Shown in pieces: positions 1 to 5,637 of a DNA stretch of 5,637 bases. The translations under genes were made by a program, and so were the position numbers. The notes beneath the pieces are model-generated. The model worked only from the letters and a program-made list of their open reading frames with translations, was not told the origin of the DNA and made no database searches. Numbering within the stretch: the first letter of the stretch is position 1; each line of letters begins with the position of its first letter. Source of the stretch: JAEKLB01 sp050249235 (GTDB taxonomy: Bacteria > Actinomycetota > Acidimicrobiia > Acidimicrobiales > CADCSY01); the NCBI GenBank assembly GCA_050249235.1, contig JBFWQW010000144.1:1-5637 (forward strand). The letters run 5' to 3'.

Positions 1-233
1 ATCGTGACCCGCAGGCCCCGCATCTTCAGGAGCCGCCCCAGGGAGGAGGCGGTCGCGCCCTTCCCGAGGGAGCTGGCCACGCCGCCCGTCACGAAGATGT
101 GCTTGGTGACGTGCCGCCCGCCGTTCACCGCCCCGGCGTTCGGGGCCGCACCTCCCGGCATCCCGCTGTTGCCTGCGATACCCGAGCTGCCCGCGTCGCC
201 GTTGGTCACGGGAGGCCACGGTACCGCGCTCAC
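1..233 (-). CDS. pyrG: CTP synthase, N-terminal part (partial, runs off the left edge)
   Basis: CTP synthase makes CTP from UTP, ATP and glutamine in the cytoplasm, the last step of pyrimidine nucleotide synthesis. Translating the minus strand from the GTG at 233 gives 77 open codons to the edge. Residues 44-59 read KHIFVTGGVASSLGKG, the nearly invariant P-loop region of PyrG, followed by TASSLGRLLKMRGLRVT (61-77). The ATP-binding lysine is at 58, equivalent to Lys18 of the E. coli enzyme. That places 40 extra residues at the front, rich in Gly, Ala, Asn and Pro. Other in-frame starts are GTG at 209, ATG at 161 and GTG at 128; the last two give 20 and 9 residues before KHIFVTGG, and none has a good ribosome binding site. 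I prefer 233 because of the GTGA overlap, but the start is uncertain. The rest of the synthetase domain and the glutaminase domain lie outside the window. Identity is secure from the motif. Confidence 0.93.
   Translation of the reverse strand, partial: MSAVPWPPVTNGDAGSSGIAGNSGMPGGAAPNAGAVNGGRHVTKHIFVTGGVASSLGKGATASSLGRLLKMRGLRVT
230..233 (-). promoter_or_regulatory. GTGA stop/start overlap between the HTTM gene and pyrG
   Basis: The TGA stop of the HTTM gene (230-232) overlaps a GTG (231-233) that opens the pyrG frame. The preceding bases contain no GGAGG-like ribosome binding site. The same four-base arrangement is found at 1168-1171, 1623-1626, 3998-4001 and 4864-4867, which favours this GTG as the pyrG start by reinitiation, even though it gives an unusually long N-terminus. 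Confidence 0.6.
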
Positions 234-1171
234 GGGGTCGCCACGGTGACTGGCCCGTCGCGGCCCGCCCGCACCCGGTCGAGCACGGCCGGCCAGTCGA
301 CGAGGAGGAGCGGCATCGTGAGCGCCCAGGCCCAGTAGTCGAGCCCGAGCAGCAGCCAGGTGCCGACGTGCAGGACGACGGCGGCCGCGGCGTACAGGGG
401 CCGGACGCGGGGATGCCAGATCACCAGCGGGAAGGTCAGCTCGACGCCGACGATGAACGCGGCCGACACGATGGCGGCGAGGGAGTGGGCCCCGACCCAG
501 TCGGTGAGGCCCTGCAGCGGCGACGACCCGACGCTCGGGCCCCAGCGCATGACCCACTGGATGTTGTCGCCGAGCACCCAGCCCGGGCCGCTGCGCCTGA
601 GCTTGTGGAAACCGGCGAAGAAGTAGACGAGCGCGCCGACGGCGGTGGCGGTGCGCACCGGCCAGCCGAAGGCTCGGCTCGGCCGGCGGTCGTGGGCGCC
701 GGCCCCTCGGCCCACCGCCGGGGCGAGGAGGAGGGCGGCCGAGGTCCACAGCAGCAGGAGGTCGTTGTGCAGCACCTTGCCCCGGCTGCCCCGGAGGCCG
801 GCAAGCACCAGGTAGGCCAGCCAGGCCACCGCGAACGTCGCCCGGGGCCAACGGCGGAAGGCGGCCAGCCCGGCGGCCACCACGCCCACGACCTGGATGG
901 CGACGATGGTCCCGGCCGACGGCATCCCGTCGAGCAGGCCGAGCACGGGCACCGGGTCGAAGAGCGCGTCGGGGAGCTCGGCCAGCTGGCGGTACGACCC
1001 GAGCCCGACGCGGAGGCCGATGACCACGGCCAGGCCGGATCGCACGAAGGCCAGCCGCCGGGGCGTCCCCGCGCCCCAGAGGGCGTCGTCGACCAGCCGC
1101 CGGAGCACGGCGCCCGGCCGCCCGACCCCGCCAGCCGCCGCCCCGCCCACCGCCGCCCCGCCGGCCCTCAC
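230..1171 (-). CDS. HTTM-domain (vitamin K-dependent gamma-carboxylase-like) membrane protein
   Basis: HTTM proteins are polytopic membrane proteins sharing the membrane fold of vitamin K-dependent gamma-carboxylase; most bacterial members have no proven activity. This 313-residue protein fits the membrane-only form. Visible signs are LHNDLLLLWTSAALLLAP (134-151); YFFAGFHKL (183-191) followed by GWVLGDNIQ (197-205), the AG..K....G....G pattern of the family; a late VELTFPLVIW (243-252) with Glu244; and VVLHVGTWLLLG (265-276) with His268. Lys190 is the candidate for the lysine important in the mammalian enzyme, which is an inference without an alignment. About six hydrophobic segments are present (roughly 46-60, 86-104, 111-127, 136-151, 174-190, 231-250, 258-293). 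The first 20 residues are Gly/Ala-rich; GTG at 1171 is chosen for its GTGA overlap, and the GTG codon at residue 22 is an alternative. The protein lacks the luminal C-terminal domain of the eukaryotic enzyme. Its pairing with the small anchored protein upstream may indicate a substrate or partner. Confidence 0.82.
   Translation of the reverse strand: MRAGGAAVGGAAAGGVGRPGAVLRRLVDDALWGAGTPRRLAFVRSGLAVVIGLRVGLGSYRQLAELPDALFDPVPVLGLLDGMPSAGTIVAIQVVGVVAAGLAAFRRWPRATFAVAWLAYLVLAGLRGSRGKVLHNDLLLLWTSAALLLAPAVGRGAGAHDRRPSRAFGWPVRTATAVGALVYFFAGFHKLRRSGPGWVLGDNIQWVMRWGPSVGSSPLQGLTDWVGAHSLAAIVSAAFIVGVELTFPLVIWHPRVRPLYAAAAVVLHVGTWLLLGLDYWAWALTMPLLLVDWPAVLDRVRAGRDGPVTVATP
1138..1162 (-). repeat. 15-bp-period duplication encoding the Gly/Ala N-terminus of the HTTM protein
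   Basis: The 13-base string ccgccgccccgcc (plus strand) occurs at 1135-1147 and again at 1150-1162, a period of 15 bases. In the gene it gives GGAAV followed by GGAAA (residues 4-13). Slippage in a very GC-rich tract is the simplest explanation. It makes the first residues of this protein low in information and the exact start less certain. Confidence 0.55.
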
Positions 1172-1626
1172 GACGGCACCGCGGCGCCGGCGCCACAGCC
1201 GTGCACGATCTCGCGGTCGTGCTCCCGCTCGGTCCGGTCACCGCCCACGACCACCAGCCGCTGGTGGTCGTGCACCAGTCGCAGGCCCGACGCCGACGGC
1301 ACCACGCCCCGGACCGCCGCCAGCAGCGCCTCGCAGACCTCCTCCCGCCTCGCGGCGCCAGCGCCGCGGAGGCCGTCGAGGATCCAGGCCCCGTTGCGGT
1401 AGGCGAGGGGGAGGTCCTCGAGGTCGAGGTCGGTGGTGCGGCCGTCGGCGACCACGGCTTCGAGCACCCACGCGCTCTGGGTGTCGTCCCTCGACAGGCT
1501 GAAGAGGCGCCAGGCGGTGACCGGCCAGCGGTCGACGCCGGCGGCGCCGGCCAGGACGAGCACCGCGACCAACCCGACGACGAAGCGCCGCTGGGTGGTG
1601 GTGGGGCCGTCCGGCTCCGGGCTCAC
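1168..1626 (-). CDS. Small single-pass membrane-anchored protein of unknown function
   Basis: A 152-residue protein that I cannot assign to a named family. It has a short polar N-terminus (residues 1-14, ending QRR), one hydrophobic segment at about 15-31, then WPVTAWRLFSLSR (34-46) right after the membrane, followed by a soluble region. The positive charge before the membrane segment predicts the N-terminus inside and the soluble part outside the cell. The soluble part has a plausible strand-helix pattern, for example AWVLEAVVADG (52-62) and a helical stretch REEVCEALLAAVRGVV (94-109), with Cys at 98 and 144. Its start is the GTG at 1626, overlapping the stop of the large membrane protein gene (GTGA), and its stop overlaps the start of the HTTM gene in the same way. 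The post-membrane motif around WRLFS recalls small proteins I have seen next to HTTM genes, so a partnership with the downstream protein is a reasonable guess. Confident that it is real because of the tight operon placement and membrane topology; function open. Confidence 0.75.
   Translation of the reverse strand: MSPEPDGPTTTQRRFVVGLVAVLVLAGAAGVDRWPVTAWRLFSLSRDDTQSAWVLEAVVADGRTTDLDLEDLPLAYRNGAWILDGLRGAGAARREEVCEALLAAVRGVVPSASGLRLVHDHQRLVVVGGDRTEREHDREIVHGCGAGAAVPS
1246..1272. repeat. Perfect 12-bp inverted repeat with 3-base loop, inside a coding region
   Basis: cacgaccaccag at 1246-1257 pairs perfectly with ctggtggtcgtg at 1261-1272 around a ccg spacer. In the minus-strand mRNA this would form a very stable 12-bp hairpin with a CGG loop. 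It lies within codons for HDHQRLVVV (residues 119-127) of the 152-residue protein, about 75 bases before the start of the HTTM gene. There is no U-rich tract after it in either direction, so it is not a standard intrinsic terminator. Confidence 0.75.
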
Positions 1627-4001
1627 GACGTCGGGACCGCCACGGTCGTCTCCGAGCCCGGTGCCGCCGCTGCCTCGATGCCCTCGGGCACCGTCTCGCC
1701 CCGGGCCGGGCCGGGCGCCGGTGCGTCGATCCCGGTGCTCACGAGGAAGGCCAGCGAGGCGGCCAGCACGGTCCCGGCGACACCGCCCACGATCGCCCCG
1801 GAGTCGTTCACCAGGCTCCCGACGACCGCCGCCACCGTGGCGGCCAGCAGGGCGGCGTGCAGCGAGGGGATCCGGGCGTGGAGCCGGGCGAGGGGGCGGG
1901 TCCGCCACCACCGCAGGAACGCCCACGTCGCCACGGAGACCGGGATGGCGGCCACCCAGAAGGAGCGGGTCGACACCCGCAGGTTGGCCACGAACTTGCG
2001 CTGGACGATCGACACCAGGGGCCCGATCCCCTCGTCGCCGATCCGCTCGAAGAGCCGGCCGAGGTGGGCCCGCTCCGGCGCCGGGCGGGCCAGGTCTATG
2101 AACCCGAAGACCGCCACCGCCGCCACCGTCGCCAGGCCGAGCAGCACCAGGTAGCGGAAGCGGAGCCGGACGCGCAGCAGGAGCGCGGCGAAGACGAGCA
2201 CCGTCGGGGTGAAGGCGATGATGCCGCCCACGTCGGAGCCCCACGCCGGCACGCCCAGCACCACGAGCACGGCGACGAGCCCGGCCACGGCCACGACGAG
2301 CCCCCGCCGCCCGGGCCAGCGCCAGGCCACGAAGGCGGCGAGGATGCACGACGCCGCCGAGAGCTGCCCGAACGAGTAGTTGCTGATGCCGTACAGGCGG
2401 GAGTTGCCGGTCGGCGAGTAGCCGAAGGCGGCGCTCTGGTGGAGGTTCGAGCCGGTGAGCACGTCGCCCACGAGGATGGTCACCACGACGGTGAGCACCG
2501 CCACGAGCGCCACCCAGGGCCGCCCGGCCAGCCGGGCCGCCGCGCTGGCGCCGGCGGCGATGGCCAGGGCGGCGAGGGCCAGGAAGGTCCAGTAGAAGGC
2601 CAGGCCGAGATCCTCGAGCGGGAAGGCCCGGGCCAGGTACGACGCGGGGAAGCCGCCGAGGCAGACCAGGGAGGCGAAGGCGACCGATGCCCGCCACCGC
2701 CGGCTCCGATCGCCGGCCGTGCCGACGATCAGCGCCGCCACGATGCCCGCCAGGGCCATGACCAGCGCCAGCGTCGTCGGGAGCAGCAGGTTCTCCCGGA
2801 ACCGGGAGGCGGCGTCGACCTCGACCAGGTGGTCGACCCGCCCCTCGATCCCGGTGGCCCGCCCGACCACCTCGGCCTCCTGGCCCTCCATCCCCCGGGG
2901 CCGGTCGACCCCCACGAGGCGCAGGATCGTGGGCGCGAGGTCGGTGAGCGTGACCACGCCCGTCCGCTGGGTCGATGCCGACCGCAGGTAGCCCGGGGCA
3001 CTCGCCGGGGTCCGCACGCCGAGGACCGTGAGGCCGTTGAAGTCCTCGGCGTGATAGGGGCCGAGGACCATCACCGAGTCCCGCTCCGGGTCGACCGACG
3101 CCAGGAGGCGACCGAGGAGCTCGTCGGCGTCGGCGAGGGCCTCGGCCCGCAGCACCTCGTAGCGATCGGCGTCGATGTCGACGCGGTAGCGCATGACCCG
3201 GGCCAGGTCGGACGCCTCGACCAGCACCACCGCCCGCTCCCTCGACCACGCCGCCGAGAAGGCCTCCACGGCGGCGTCCGCGTCGAGGCGGACGCCGAAC
3301 GGGCGATCGGGGTCGGTCGCGAGCAGGCCCCGGCCGACGTCGCCCCCGGCAAGGGTCCCGTCGGAGGCGGTCAGGGCGTAGCCGGCCTGGCGCTCGAACG
3401 ACGCCACCGTGGTGTCGCTCCCGTCCGCGTTGGCGACGACGGCCGTCCCGACGCCGTCCTCCGCCAGGGTGTTGGCCAGCAGGCCCAGCTCGGTGTCGTA
3501 CGGCTGACGGTCGTTGCGGACCAGCAACGTCGGCCACGAGAGGGCCACGCCGGCGTCGCCGCCCGGCTCGACCCCGGTACGCCGGGCGAACACCCCGCCC
3601 GCGGCCTCGCCGGCGTAGCGCTCCTCCGGGTCGAGCAGCCTCCCGTCGCCCGAGAGCGCGTCGCCGACGGCGCGGCTGCCGGCGCCGATGGTCAGGTAGG
3701 CGTCGCCCGGCGGGGAGTTGCCCCGCACCCCGCGGGGGGCGAGGGCGGCCACGGCGGCATTGCCCAGGAAGGACCACAGGTTCGTGAGCTCGGGGTGGTC
3801 GTCGACCTCGGCCCAGGTCAGGCCGGGCAGAGCGACGATCAGCAGCCGGCTCGCCTTGTCGTCGGTGCCGGCCGCGGCGCCGGACGGCACGGCCGCGCGA
3901 GACGGCACGGCCGCGCCGGCCGGCAAGGCCGCGGCCAGCACCGCCCCCAGTGCCAGCAGCACCCCGACGACGGTGCGGGACGCGCCCACCGCGCTCCTCA
4001 C
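1623..4001 (-). CDS. Exported alkaline-phosphatase-like domain fused to a polytopic membrane domain; probable pseudoenzyme
   Basis: The 792-residue protein has three parts. Residues 1-30 look like a signal peptide or anchor: Arg at 2 and 9, a hydrophobic core about 11-28, and a possible AGA cleavage site at 28-30. Residues about 51-400 resemble the alkaline phosphatase/sulfatase superfamily: LLIVALPGLTW (53-63), SPPGDAYLTIGAGSRA (96-111), LVEASDL (260-266), SVMVLGPY (309-316) and TDLAPTILRLVGV (353-365), the last very typical of the C-terminal part of that fold. From about 409 to 754 there are about eleven hydrophobic segments, with GSNLHQSAAFGYSP (517-530), GSDVGG (588-593), FIDLARP (634-640), AHLGRL (645-650) and LVNDSG (730-735), which pair with the protein at 4864-5637. 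Residues 755-792 are an Ala/Pro/Glu-rich tail. Expected metal ligands are missing: Pro59 replaces the first Asp and no SDHG-type motif is seen. Activity is therefore doubtful. The GTG at 4001 overlaps the upstream stop (GTGA); a start further upstream would lose the signal peptide position. Confidence 0.85.
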   Translation of the reverse strand: MRSAVGASRTVVGVLLALGAVLAAALPAGAAVPSRAAVPSGAAAGTDDKASRLLIVALPGLTWAEVDDHPELTNLWSFLGNAAVAALAPRGVRGNSPPGDAYLTIGAGSRAVGDALSGDGRLLDPEERYAGEAAGGVFARRTGVEPGGDAGVALSWPTLLVRNDRQPYDTELGLLANTLAEDGVGTAVVANADGSDTTVASFERQAGYALTASDGTLAGGDVGRGLLATDPDRPFGVRLDADAAVEAFSAAWSRERAVVLVEASDLARVMRYRVDIDADRYEVLRAEALADADELLGRLLASVDPERDSVMVLGPYHAEDFNGLTVLGVRTPASAPGYLRSASTQRTGVVTLTDLAPTILRLVGVDRPRGMEGQEAEVVGRATGIEGRVDHLVEVDAASRFRENLLLPTTLALVMALAGIVAALIVGTAGDRSRRWRASVAFASLVCLGGFPASYLARAFPLEDLGLAFYWTFLALAALAIAAGASAAARLAGRPWVALVAVLTVVVTILVGDVLTGSNLHQSAAFGYSPTGNSRLYGISNYSFGQLSAASCILAAFVAWRWPGRRGLVVAVAGLVAVLVVLGVPAWGSDVGGIIAFTPTVLVFAALLLRVRLRFRYLVLLGLATVAAVAVFGFIDLARPAPERAHLGRLFERIGDEGIGPLVSIVQRKFVANLRVSTRSFWVAAIPVSVATWAFLRWWRTRPLARLHARIPSLHAALLAATVAAVVGSLVNDSGAIVGGVAGTVLAASLAFLVSTGIDAPAPGPARGETVPEGIEAAAAPGSETTVAVPTS
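3876..3915 (-). repeat. 18-bp-period tandem duplication in the linker after the signal peptide
   Basis: A 15-base unit (plus strand gacggcacggccgcg) occurs at 3883-3897 and again, identical, at 3901-3915. Within the gene at 1623-4001 it produces the hexapeptides AVPSRA and AVPSGA (residues 31-36 and 37-42), directly after the predicted signal peptide. It is in frame and lies in a low-complexity spacer, so it looks like a replication-slippage duplication with little structural cost. Confidence 0.7.
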
Positions 4002-4867
4002 GGGGCTGAGTCCCGGACCCGACCGAGGCGGTCGAGGAAGCGGAGCGGGGCGACGGCGTCGATGACCTTCGAGAACGAGACCACCTCGGACACGAGCGTG
4101 AGAGCGAGGAGCACGGCGGCGACCACCGTACGGCCGGTGGGCGACGCGCTGGTGACCACGGCCACCCCGAGCGCCGCGCCCAGGGCGTTTGCGCCCGTGT
4201 CGCCCACCATGAACCGCTCCCGGAGGTCGCCGGGGAGCAGGCCGAGGGCGGCGCCGGCGACGGGCGCCAGGGCCAGGGCCGGCGGTCCCCCGCCGGCGAG
4301 GAGCGGGATCGACGCCAGCAGCCCGACCTTGAGGACCCGCCCGGGCGCCCGGTCGAGCAGGTTGGCGAGGTTGGCGGCCAGCGCGACCAGCGCCCCGTCG
4401 CCGACCTGCCGGGCGACCGACGGCGACCCGAGGGCCCCGGCGAGGACGACCGCGGCGGCGGCGCCGCCGGCCAGCTTCACGAAGCCCGTCGTCAGCCGGC
4501 CCCGGAGGGCGGCGCCGACGTGACCGGCGAGGCCGCGGTCGCCGGCGTCGCCGAGCAGGTCGTCGACCAGCCCCAGGAGGGCGAAGGCGCACACCGCCCC
4601 GAGGGTGACCGCCGCGGCCGCGGTCGTGGCGCCGACGAGCGAGTCGACCGCGGCCACCGCGAGCACCGCGGCCACGAGGCAGATGCCCGACGCGGTGGCG
4701 ACGGGCCGACCCCGGTGGTTCACCCGCTCGAGCACCGGCAGGGCCAGGACGCCGGCGAAGGCGCGGGTGACGAGCCCGGCCACGAGGGCACCGGCCACGA
4801 CGAGCACCACGATCCGCGGCCCGTCGAAGGGACCGCCGGCCGAGGCGGCCAGCAGGGACGCGCTCAC
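3998..4867 (-). CDS. MraY/WecA-like glycosyltransferase family 4 homologue (polyprenyl-phosphate sugar-1-phosphate transferase fold)
   Basis: The family moves a sugar-1-phosphate from a UDP-sugar onto undecaprenyl phosphate at the inner face of the membrane. The 289-residue protein is somewhat shorter than MraY or WecA (usually about 320-370). Visible hallmarks in order are NHRGRPVATASG (50-61), matching the cytoplasmic loop near the start of the family; GLVDD (99-103) with the aspartate pair at 102-103; RGRLTTGFVK (122-131); NLANLLD (166-172), the NxxNxxD motif; and VGDTGANALG (221-230) with D223. The hydrophobic segments between them suit a polytopic protein. The His cluster seen in the last cytoplasmic loop of MraY and WecA is absent; SFSKVID (264-270) and RFLDRLGR (276-283) occupy that region. 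The frame is open much further upstream, but I chose the GTG at 4867 because it overlaps the preceding stop (GTGA) and longer versions would run through the neighbouring gene. No Shine-Dalgarno is visible. Substrate is unknown; MraY itself is less likely because this is not the mur cluster. Confidence 0.88.
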   Translation of the reverse strand: MSASLLAASAGGPFDGPRIVVLVVAGALVAGLVTRAFAGVLALPVLERVNHRGRPVATASGICLVAAVLAVAAVDSLVGATTAAAAVTLGAVCAFALLGLVDDLLGDAGDRGLAGHVGAALRGRLTTGFVKLAGGAAAAVVLAGALGSPSVARQVGDGALVALAANLANLLDRAPGRVLKVGLLASIPLLAGGGPPALALAPVAGAALGLLPGDLRERFMVGDTGANALGAALGVAVVTSASPTGRTVVAAVLLALTLVSEVVSFSKVIDAVAPLRFLDRLGRVRDSAP

Positions 4868-5637
4868 GGGACCGGCTCGACCGCGGCCCGGCGGACGAGC
4901 ACCGGCACGACCACGAGGAGCATGGTGGCCGGCAGGGCGAAGGAGGAGTCGTTGGCCACCAGCCCCACGGTGGCGAGGACCCCGACGCCGATGGCCGCGG
5001 CCGCGGCCGGTCCGTCGAGGCGCCAACGGCCGGGATCTCGCCCGGCGAGCCCGTTCAGCACCAGGCCGACGTAGCCGGCCACCCCGGCGGTGAGCATGGC
5101 GAGCACCACCCAGGCGCCGAGCTCGCCGGAGCCGAAGGACGCCACCCAGCGCCGGCCCAGGCTGTCGAGCAGCGGGCCCCACCGCCCGTCCACCAGGTGC
5201 TCGGCCAGCCGGGCCAGGTGGGTGCGCGAGTCGGTCGGGCGGGCCAGGTCGATGAAGGCCATGGCCATGAGGGTCGCCACCGCGGCTGCCCCGACCGCCA
5301 CCACCTGGCGCACACCGATACGGCGCCCGAGGAGAGCGAGACCGGCCAGCCCGAAGGCCGGCACCATCGAGAGGACACCGCCCACGTCACCGCCGAACAT
5401 CGGGAGGCCGTCGACGGCGAGCACCACGGCCAGGACGACGAGAGCCAGGCGGGTGCCCCGGCGGGGGTCGCGCTCGGCCACGAGGGCGGCCGTCACCACG
5501 GCGGCCGAGCTGAGGAGGGCGAAGGCCAGGTTGCCGACGCCGGCGAACCGGCCGGCCACCGCCACCGAGTAGCCGAACGCGCTGTTGAGCTGCAACGGCG
5601 CGCCGACGAGCACGTCCGTGGTGATGACCGCCACCAC
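4864..5637 (-). CDS. Polytopic membrane protein, C-terminal part (partial at the 5' end); paralogue of the gene at 1623-4001
   Basis: The reading frame is open to the right edge, so the true start lies outside the window; 257 residues are visible, ending in TGA. About seven hydrophobic segments can be seen (fragment residues about 35-54, 64-80, 87-104, 111-130, 174-195, 211-227, 234-248). It shares ordered motifs with the C-terminal half of the protein at 1623-4001: LNSAFGYS (17-24) then GRFAGVGN (29-36), GGDVGG (82-87), FIDLARP (128-134) followed by THLARL (139-144), and a late VANDS (227-231). The two are therefore paralogues separated by one gene. I recognise this motif pattern from uncharacterised actinobacterial and Firmicutes membrane proteins that often carry an alkaline-phosphatase-like outer domain. 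Whether this copy has such a domain cannot be seen. Its stop overlaps the next start by four bases (GTGA). Function is unknown; an envelope role is inferred from the neighbours. Confident as a gene and as a paralogue, not in function. Confidence 0.85.
   Translation of the reverse strand: MVAVITTDVLVGAPLQLNSAFGYSVAVAGRFAGVGNLAFALLSSAAVVTAALVAERDPRRGTRLALVVLAVVLAVDGLPMFGGDVGGVLSMVPAFGLAGLALLGRRIGVRQVVAVGAAAVATLMAMAFIDLARPTDSRTHLARLAEHLVDGRWGPLLDSLGRRWVASFGSGELGAWVVLAMLTAGVAGYVGLVLNGLAGRDPGRWRLDGPAAAAAIGVGVLATVGLVANDSSFALPATMLLVVVPVLVRRAAVEPVP

Noticed and set aside
4..249. Plus-strand frame of 81 codons at the left edge
   Set aside because: It is antisense to the unmistakable CTP synthase P-loop sequence on the minus strand.
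1246..1272. Intrinsic transcription terminator at the perfect hairpin
   Set aside because: No T-rich run follows on either strand, and the hairpin lies inside a coding region with coupled genes after it.
1627..3777. Upstream in-frame extension of the 152-residue gene, giving an 869-residue protein
   Set aside because: The extra part is Arg/Gly/Pro-rich out-of-frame translation of the phosphatase-like membrane protein gene. The GTG at 1626 with a GTGA overlap gives a sensible membrane protein.
1857..4523. An 888-codon open frame on the plus strand
   Set aside because: It lies antisense to two genes with clear family motifs, and its translation is dominated by Gly, Arg, His, Glu and Pro without membrane segments or domains. 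Long antisense frames are expected in very GC-rich DNA because stops are rare.
4002..4592. Upstream extension of the 792-residue gene to 4592
   Set aside because: This portion is Arg-rich shadow sequence across the transferase gene. Starting at 4001 places a good signal peptide at the N-terminus.
3998..4867. Calling the transferase mraY
   Set aside because: The His motif is missing, the protein is short, and no mur genes surround it; only the fold-level assignment is supported.
4868..5182. Upstream extension of the transferase gene to 5182
   Set aside because: It would overlap the paralogous membrane protein gene and adds only low-complexity Arg/Gly sequence; family motifs begin after 4867.

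Overview
The window is very GC-rich (roughly 70% or more by eye) with GTG starts throughout. This points to a high-GC actinomycete; the gene content and style would fit an Acidimicrobiia-like lineage, but that placement is an inference. All six genes I can support lie on the minus strand, so transcription runs from position 5637 towards position 1. There is no stretch without a gene: the window looks like the interior of one polycistronic unit. I see no promoter, intrinsic terminator, RNA gene, mobile element or CRISPR array in it.

In transcription order: (1) the C-terminal half of a polytopic membrane protein (4864-5637, cut by the right edge); (2) an MraY/WecA-like polyprenyl-phosphate sugar-phosphate transferase homologue (3998-4867); (3) a 792-residue protein with a signal peptide, an alkaline-phosphatase-fold-like outer domain that seems to have lost its metal ligands, and a polytopic C-terminal half paralogous to gene 1 (1623-4001); (4) a 152-residue single-pass membrane protein of unknown function (1168-1626); (5) an HTTM / vitamin K-dependent-carboxylase-like membrane protein (230-1171); (6) the start of pyrG, CTP synthase (1-233, cut by the left edge).

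All five gene junctions are the same 4-base GTGA overlap (TGA stop, GTG start), with no recognisable Shine-Dalgarno sequence in front. This suggests the cassette is translated by coupled termination-reinitiation in fixed proportion. If pyrG also uses the GTG of its GTGA junction, its protein carries about 40 extra Gly/Ala/Asn/Pro-rich residues before the ATP-binding loop.

Taken together, this looks like an envelope-associated module feeding into pyrG: a transferase that probably acts on a lipid carrier, flanked by two paralogous membrane proteins, followed by a tethered small protein and an HTTM protein. In other Actinobacteria the genes just upstream of pyrG are also envelope-related (for example SteA and MctB/SteB in Mycobacterium tuberculosis), so this may be a lineage-specific version of that neighbourhood. 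The joint function is not known to me.
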